NCBI GenBank assembly: GCA_002390305.1
Contig: DGPE01000020.1
Coordinates: 1 to 8,505, forward strand
Source of the DNA: Micrococcales bacterium UBA4448
GTDB lineage: Bacteria > Actinomycetota > Actinomycetes > Actinomycetales > Microbacteriaceae
Reading direction: 5' to 3'
Length of the DNA stretch: 8,505 nucleotides
In this document: positions 5,180 to 8,505 of the stretch, in pieces
How the letters are laid out: each line of letters starts with the position of its first letter
How positions within the stretch are numbered: position 1 is the first letter of the stretch
Translations under genes and position numbers: made by a program
Notes under the pieces: model-generated
Told to the model about the DNA's origin: nothing
What the model saw: only the letters and a program-made list of their open reading frames with translations
The model's database searches: none

Positions 5180-6265
5180 GCTTCTGGGGCGAAGCTCTGC
5201 CACCATCGGGCAAACAAACGGATCAACGTTGTTGCTAAGCCCTACCTTGTTTAGATGCTTCATAATTGCTACGTAGCTGGCCATCAGGTTCATCTCAACC
5301 ATTGTTATGTTGTTCTTCTTACAGAATTCGTCGACCATTACGTGCGCCTTTCTCAGAAAAGGCCTCGCCATGGAGGGGAACAGGTGATGCTCAACCTGAT
5401 AGTTCAGGCCACCCATCAGGTTGTCCTTTAGCCAGCTTCCCCGAATGTTTCTCGAGGTTAAAACCTGCCTCGAAAAGAAATCTAGCTTGCTGTCTTTTTC
5501 AACCAGGGGCATGCCTTTGTGGTTGGGAGCAAAGGCTGCGCCCATGAAAAAACCGAAGGTCATCATCATGAAAAACCAGAGTGCAATCGCCCATAGCCAT
5601 CCGAACATAATTCCCATGACAACATACGGCGCAGTTTGACGAATCATCATCAGTGAGAATTCCAAGAGCCTTAGTCTCAGCGCCCTGTCTTTTCTCACAA
5701 GCCCTGCGAAGGAGTCAACCAAGAGGTCGAATCCGGTGAACAGCAGTAGCAGCGGAAACAGGTAGCCCTGTCGTTCAGTGAAAAAGCGCTCAATCCCTTT
5801 TTTTGATTCTTTTGACTCGGTGGTAAAGCTAATAACGCGAATTGCAATGTCAGGATCTTGACCAATTTGATTCGGGCGCTGGTGGTGCTTATTGTGTTTT
5901 CTCAGCCAGAAGCCGTAGCTCAAGCCAGCGAATAGATTTGCCAAAATCAGGCCGAGCCAATCGTTGGCCTTGTTGTTTCTAAAAACTTGTCTGTGGGATG
6001 CTTCGTGAGCGATAAAACCATATTGGGCACTCATGATCCCAAGCAGGCCGGCCAGTGCGAAGCCGGCAATGATCCACCATTGACTCTGTGCAAGAGCAGA
6101 CCCAACGAAGCCGGCTCCCACCCATAAAGCTGATGCAACAACGGAGATCACAGCTAGTCGAATGACGTAAAAGCTGGGGCGCTTATGAAGCAGCCCTGCC
6201 TCTTTTACCTGCTGCAGAATTAAATGAAAGTTTGTTGGGGATTTGATGGTTGCGATTGCGCTCAT
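5177..6265 (-). CDS. Membrane-bound fatty acid desaturase
   Basis: A 362-residue integral membrane di-iron desaturase that would introduce double bonds into acyl chains and so adjust membrane fluidity. Three histidine boxes are present: HEASH (residues 87-91), HNKHH (124-128) and QVEHH (290-294, within LNYQVEHHLFPSMAR). Hydrophobic segments lie at about 35-58, 63-83, 103-120 and 210-250. The QxxHH third box is that of the COG3239 group (linoleoyl-CoA or front-end type and actinobacterial DesA3-like enzymes). No cytochrome b5 domain is fused, so a separate electron donor is needed; regiospecificity cannot be read from the sequence. The ATG at 6265 has no clear ribosome site, but TAGACT lies 7 nt upstream, suggesting a leaderless mRNA. 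It is divergent from aspA, and its stop codon lies 2 bp from tRNA-Thr copy 2. Confidence 0.93.
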   Translation of the reverse strand: MSAIATIKSPTNFHLILQQVKEAGLLHKRPSFYVIRLAVISVVASALWVGAGFVGSALAQSQWWIIAGFALAGLLGIMSAQYGFIAHEASHRQVFRNNKANDWLGLILANLFAGLSYGFWLRKHNKHHQRPNQIGQDPDIAIRVISFTTESKESKKGIERFFTERQGYLFPLLLLFTGFDLLVDSFAGLVRKDRALRLRLLEFSLMMIRQTAPYVVMGIMFGWLWAIALWFFMMMTFGFFMGAAFAPNHKGMPLVEKDSKLDFFSRQVLTSRNIRGSWLKDNLMGGLNYQVEHHLFPSMARPFLRKAHVMVDEFCKKNNITMVEMNLMASYVAIMKHLNKVGLSNNVDPFVCPMVAELRPRS

Positions 6266-6272
6266 GAACCCA

Positions 6273-6278
6273 AGTCTA
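6273..6278 (-). promoter_or_regulatory. Putative -10 box (TAGACT) for a leaderless desaturase transcript
   Basis: TAGACT on the minus strand ends exactly 7 nt before the ATG at 6265, the same geometry as for the gene starting at 3447. No Shine-Dalgarno is present, and no strong -35 was found at 16-18 nt. Confidence 0.5.
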
Positions 6279-6318
6279 AGCGCACTAAGTGAACTGGCGC
6301 TGATAGTTGGAATATCGT

Positions 6319-6346
6319 TTTCACTGCCATACTTGTGAGAGTGAAA
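6319..6346. promoter_or_regulatory. Inverted repeat TTTCACT-N14-AGTGAAA across the aspA start region
   Basis: Perfect 7-bp arms (6319-6325 and 6340-6346). A third half-site, AGTGAA, lies at 6288-6293 near the desaturase promoter. A possible aspA -10 (CATACT, 6328-6333) with TTGGAA (6307-6312) as a -35 falls around and inside the repeat. It could be an operator shared by the divergent desaturase and aspA genes. Confidence 0.35.
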
Positions 6347-6349
6347 GCA

Positions 6350-7738
6350 ATGAGGCTTGAAAAGGATTTACTTGGCGAACGGGAAGTCCCATTCGATGCC
6401 TACTGGGGCGTCCACACTCTGAGAGCAGTGGAAAATTTCCCCATCAGCGGAGTCCCAATAGGCCACTACCGATCGCTTATAAGAGGACTTGGTTTTATCA
6501 AGGAAGCCTCTGCCAGGGCTAATCTGGCACTTGGCGTAATCGACGAAGCTGTTTGTTCAGCCATCATCGAGGCGGCCATTCAAGTCAGGGACGGCAACTA
6601 CGATGACCAGTTTGTTGTCGATGCCATTCAGGGCGGTGCTGGAACCTCAACAAACATGAATGCTAACGAGGTAATTGCCAATAGGGCTCTTGAGATTGCG
6701 GGTCACCAAAAAGGTGAGTACCAGCACATCCATCCCCTAAACCACGTAAATGCTTCGCAGTCAACAAATGACGTTTACCCAACTGCAATCAGGGTCTCTA
6801 TGATCATTGAAATTAGAGCGCTCTTGACCGAAGTTGCATTTCTCAGAAAAGCAATTGACGCCAAAGCGCTCGAATTTGCAGAAGTTCTTAAGATGGGCCG
6901 CACTCAACTTCAAGATGCGGTTCCCATGACACTTGGGCAAGAATTTGCAGCTTGGTCTCAAACTTTGAGCGAGGACGAGGGTAGGTTACACGAGATGATT
7001 CCTCTCCTGAGTGAAATCAATCTCGGTGGAACTGCCATTGGTACAAAGCTAAATACACCAGATGGTTACAGCCAGCTGGTGTGTGAAATCCTCAGTGAGA
7101 TTTGCGAGCATAATTTCACCCCAGCGGTAAACCTGATTGAGGCAACCAGCGACACCGGAGTCTTTGTGTCGGTTTCCAGCACATTCAAGAGGCTCGCGAC
7201 CAAGCTTTCCAAGATTTCTAACGACTTGAGATTGCTGTCTTCTGGTCCAAGAGCGGGAATAAACGAGATTAACCTGCCCGCTAGACAGGCCGGATCTTCG
7301 ATAATGCCCGGCAAGGTAAACCCAGTAATACCAGAGGCGGTAAACGAAGTTGCGTTTACGGTAATCGGTAATGACCTGATAGTCACAATGGCGGCGGAGG
7401 CCGGTCAACTGCAGCTCAATGCCTTTGAGCCAATTATTGCCAGATCACTAATGATGAGCGTGGTCTACCTGAGACAGAGTTGCCACATTCTGGCTGAATT
7501 TTGCATTAGTGGGATCACTGCCAATGTTGAACACCTCAGATTGACCGTCGAGAACTCGATCGGGTTGGTCACAGCACTTGGCCCAAAGCTCGGCTATGAA
7601 AAGACTTCTTTGATTGCAAAGCATGCCCAACAACACAACATGTCCGTGAAAGAGGCAGTGATGGACTTGGGGCTGATGACTGAGGATGAATTTTACAAAC
7701 TGCTCGGTGACGTGAGAAAGCTCACGGGCCAGGGTTAG
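6350..7738 (+). CDS. aspA: Aspartate ammonia-lyase (aspartase)
   Basis: Cytoplasmic enzyme of the aspartase/fumarase superfamily, converting L-aspartate to fumarate and ammonia, normally as a homotetramer; 462 residues, usual length. Numbered from ATG 6350: GTSTNMNANEVIANRA (from Gly98), HVNASQSTNDVYPT (Ser138-Asp141) and the mobile catalytic SS loop GSSIMPGKVNPVIPE (Ser316-Ser317). The sequence VIPEAVNEV after the SS loop and HQKGEYQHIHP favour aspartase over class II fumarase, which has NPTQCEAL at that point. The gene would link nitrogen release to the TCA cycle. The ATG at 6350 gives the standard N-terminus MRLEKDLLGEREVP. In-frame GTGs at 6335 and 6341 are alternatives, and 6341 would be 7 nt after CATACT. 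The ribosome site is weak for all three. The stop codon overlaps that of the convergent DUF554 gene. Confidence 0.93.
   Translation: MRLEKDLLGEREVPFDAYWGVHTLRAVENFPISGVPIGHYRSLIRGLGFIKEASARANLALGVIDEAVCSAIIEAAIQVRDGNYDDQFVVDAIQGGAGTSTNMNANEVIANRALEIAGHQKGEYQHIHPLNHVNASQSTNDVYPTAIRVSMIIEIRALLTEVAFLRKAIDAKALEFAEVLKMGRTQLQDAVPMTLGQEFAAWSQTLSEDEGRLHEMIPLLSEINLGGTAIGTKLNTPDGYSQLVCEILSEICEHNFTPAVNLIEATSDTGVFVSVSSTFKRLATKLSKISNDLRLLSSGPRAGINEINLPARQAGSSIMPGKVNPVIPEAVNEVAFTVIGNDLIVTMAAEAGQLQLNAFEPIIARSLMMSVVYLRQSCHILAEFCISGITANVEHLRLTVENSIGLVTALGPKLGYEKTSLIAKHAQQHNMSVKEAVMDLGLMTEDEFYKLLGDVRKLTGQG
7711..7726. terminator. Hairpin CGTGAG-AAAG-CTCACG at the aspA/DUF554 convergent end
   Basis: A 6-bp perfect stem with a tetraloop, inside the aspA 3' end and 8 nt beyond the DUF554 stop on the other strand. 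It is the best candidate for transcript-end structure in this junction, but no U-tract follows on either strand, so it is not a canonical intrinsic terminator. Confidence 0.35.
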
Positions 7739-8466
7739 AGAAGGTTGGCAACCAACAACGTTATTAAGGGCGCAAAGATTAGAGCCGGAAGCATGTCTGC
7801 CACCGAAACCATCCTTATTTGAAGCACCCTGAGGCCGGTGCCGAGCAAGAGAATCCCACCGGTGGCTGTAATCGATGCAATTAGAGCGTCGCTCATCAAT
7901 GTTCCGGCGCTCGCAGCGATTACCGTCAAGAGCCCCTGCCACAGCCCCACAGGAATTGCCGAGAATGCAACACCCCAACCCAGAGCAGCCGCGAAAGCGA
8001 TTGAAGTCAAGCCATCAAGGCTCGACTTCAGGGCAAGCACATCGAAGCCTTGACCCAAGCCATCCTGGAGGGAACCCAGTACAGCCATTGGTCCGATGGT
8101 GAATAGCAGAGAGGCATTGACGAAACCTTCAATGAACTTGTCCTTGTCACCACCTTTGGACACCTTGAGCTGAAGCCAGGTTCCAAAGTGGCTAAGTTTT
8201 TCCTCGATACCGATTAGAGATCCAACCACTGTTCCAAGGACCAGGGAAGCCAAGACAACAAGGAGTGTCCCGGGCTGGGTAACTGCGCCGACAAAGGCGG
8301 AATTAGAAAGCGCGGCGAGGTTGAGTGCTCCGATAACCAGCACCACAAGACCTAGTGCGTCGGTGAGAGTCTTGGATATCTTTTCTGGAAGCCTGTGCCC
8401 GAGAGCGACCCCCATGGCTGCGCCGAAAAGAATTGAAACAATATTTATCAGTGTTCCCAAGTGCAC
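7735..8466 (-). CDS. DUF554 family integral membrane protein
   Basis: A 243-residue, strongly hydrophobic protein with about seven membrane segments (roughly 4-22, 34-52, 66-88, 115-136, 150-176, 182-212 and 220-241). It matches the DUF554 (YdfK/YqgA-like) pattern: GTLINIVSILFGAAMGVALGH at the start with a GHRLPEKI turn, the central GFVNASLLFTIGPMAVLGSLQDGL segment, and KSSLDGLTSIAFAAALGWGV. The family is thought to be transporter-like, but the substrate is not known to me. The start is GTG at 8466, the first possible start after an in-frame TAG; a weak -10 (TAGTCT, 8493-8488) would give a leader of about 15 nt. Its TAA stop (7735-7737) overlaps the aspA TAG stop by two bases. Confidence 0.9.
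   Translation of the reverse strand: MHLGTLINIVSILFGAAMGVALGHRLPEKISKTLTDALGLVVLVIGALNLAALSNSAFVGAVTQPGTLLVVLASLVLGTVVGSLIGIEEKLSHFGTWLQLKVSKGGDKDKFIEGFVNASLLFTIGPMAVLGSLQDGLGQGFDVLALKSSLDGLTSIAFAAALGWGVAFSAIPVGLWQGLLTVIAASAGTLMSDALIASITATGGILLLGTGLRVLQIRMVSVADMLPALIFAPLITLLVANLL
7744..7756. repeat. Small hairpin GTTGG-CAA-CCAAC at the DUF554 3' end
   Basis: A 5-bp perfect stem with a 3-nt loop within the last codons of the DUF554 gene and just beyond the aspA stop. With the hairpin at 7711-7726 it places a stem on each side of the overlapping stop codons. Confidence 0.3.
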
Positions 8467-8505
8467 CCGTTTCAGTCGACGAACAACAGACTACTGATGC
8501 AATTG

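Noticed and set aside
5014..5226. Minus-strand frame with PTTGLEPVTPTLQEWCATNC
   Set aside because: This is the antisense translation of tRNA-Thr copy 2; the same peptide appears opposite copy 1 (3518-3727).
7049..7978. Long minus-strand open frames of 119 and 176 codons antisense to aspA and its 3' junction
   Set aside because: They are shadow frames: low-complexity, charged or Cys/Arg-rich translations with no family features, opposite clear conserved coding sequence.
1..8505. CRISPR array, toxin-antitoxin, phage or defence island
   Set aside because: No short regularly spaced repeats and no recognisable defence or phage proteins in any frame; apart from the tRNA-bracketed segment the genes are ordinary metabolic, transport and envelope genes.

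Overview
The window looks like a compact chromosomal segment of an actinobacterium, most likely a Microbacteriaceae-type aquatic lineage (Luna/Rhodoluna/Aquiluna-like). That is a judgement from three things: the protein flavours (MsiK/UgpC-type sugar ABC ATPase followed by a DUF4032 protein, with a divergent membrane-anchored DsbA-like protein), a base composition that looks near 50 % GC by eye, and very tight packing with convergent stop codons that touch or overlap. No rRNA, integrase, transposase or CRISPR array was found.

Layout. 1-884 (-): DUF4032 kinase-like protein, whose 3' end runs off the window. 892-1965 (-): ugpC/msiK-type ABC ATPase, same operon, 7 bp upstream. 1966-2103: divergent control region with three inverted repeats. 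2104-2952 (+): membrane-anchored DsbA/thioredoxin-fold protein. 2953-3447 (-): small exported beta-rich protein of unknown function, abutting dsbA tail to tail. 3522-3594 (+): tRNA-Thr(UGU) copy 1. 3729-3906 (-): frameshifted, truncated paralogue of the small exported protein. 4024-4974 (-): cysteine-synthase-family PLP enzyme. 5102-5174 (+): tRNA-Thr(UGU) copy 2, identical to copy 1. 5177-6265 (-): membrane fatty-acid desaturase. 6350-7738 (+): aspartate ammonia-lyase (aspA). 7735-8466 (-): DUF554 membrane protein, whose stop codon overlaps that of aspA.

How the parts fit. The ATPase has no permease or binding-protein gene beside it, as expected for a shared 'multitasking' sugar-transporter ATPase. 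The DUF4032 protein keeps kinase-fold landmarks and is probably translationally coupled to it. The DsbA-like protein and the small exported protein with two cysteines lie tail to tail; a thiol-oxidation link between them is possible but unproven.

The most unusual part is 3522-5179. Two identical tRNA-Thr genes form a 78-bp direct repeat set 1,580 bp apart. They bracket a decayed copy of the neighbouring exported-protein gene and an intact PLP enzyme. This suggests a duplication or tRNA-targeted insertion that recombination could remove cleanly. Two minus-strand genes also show a TANNNT -10 motif exactly 7 nt before the start codon and no Shine-Dalgarno, which points to leaderless mRNAs.
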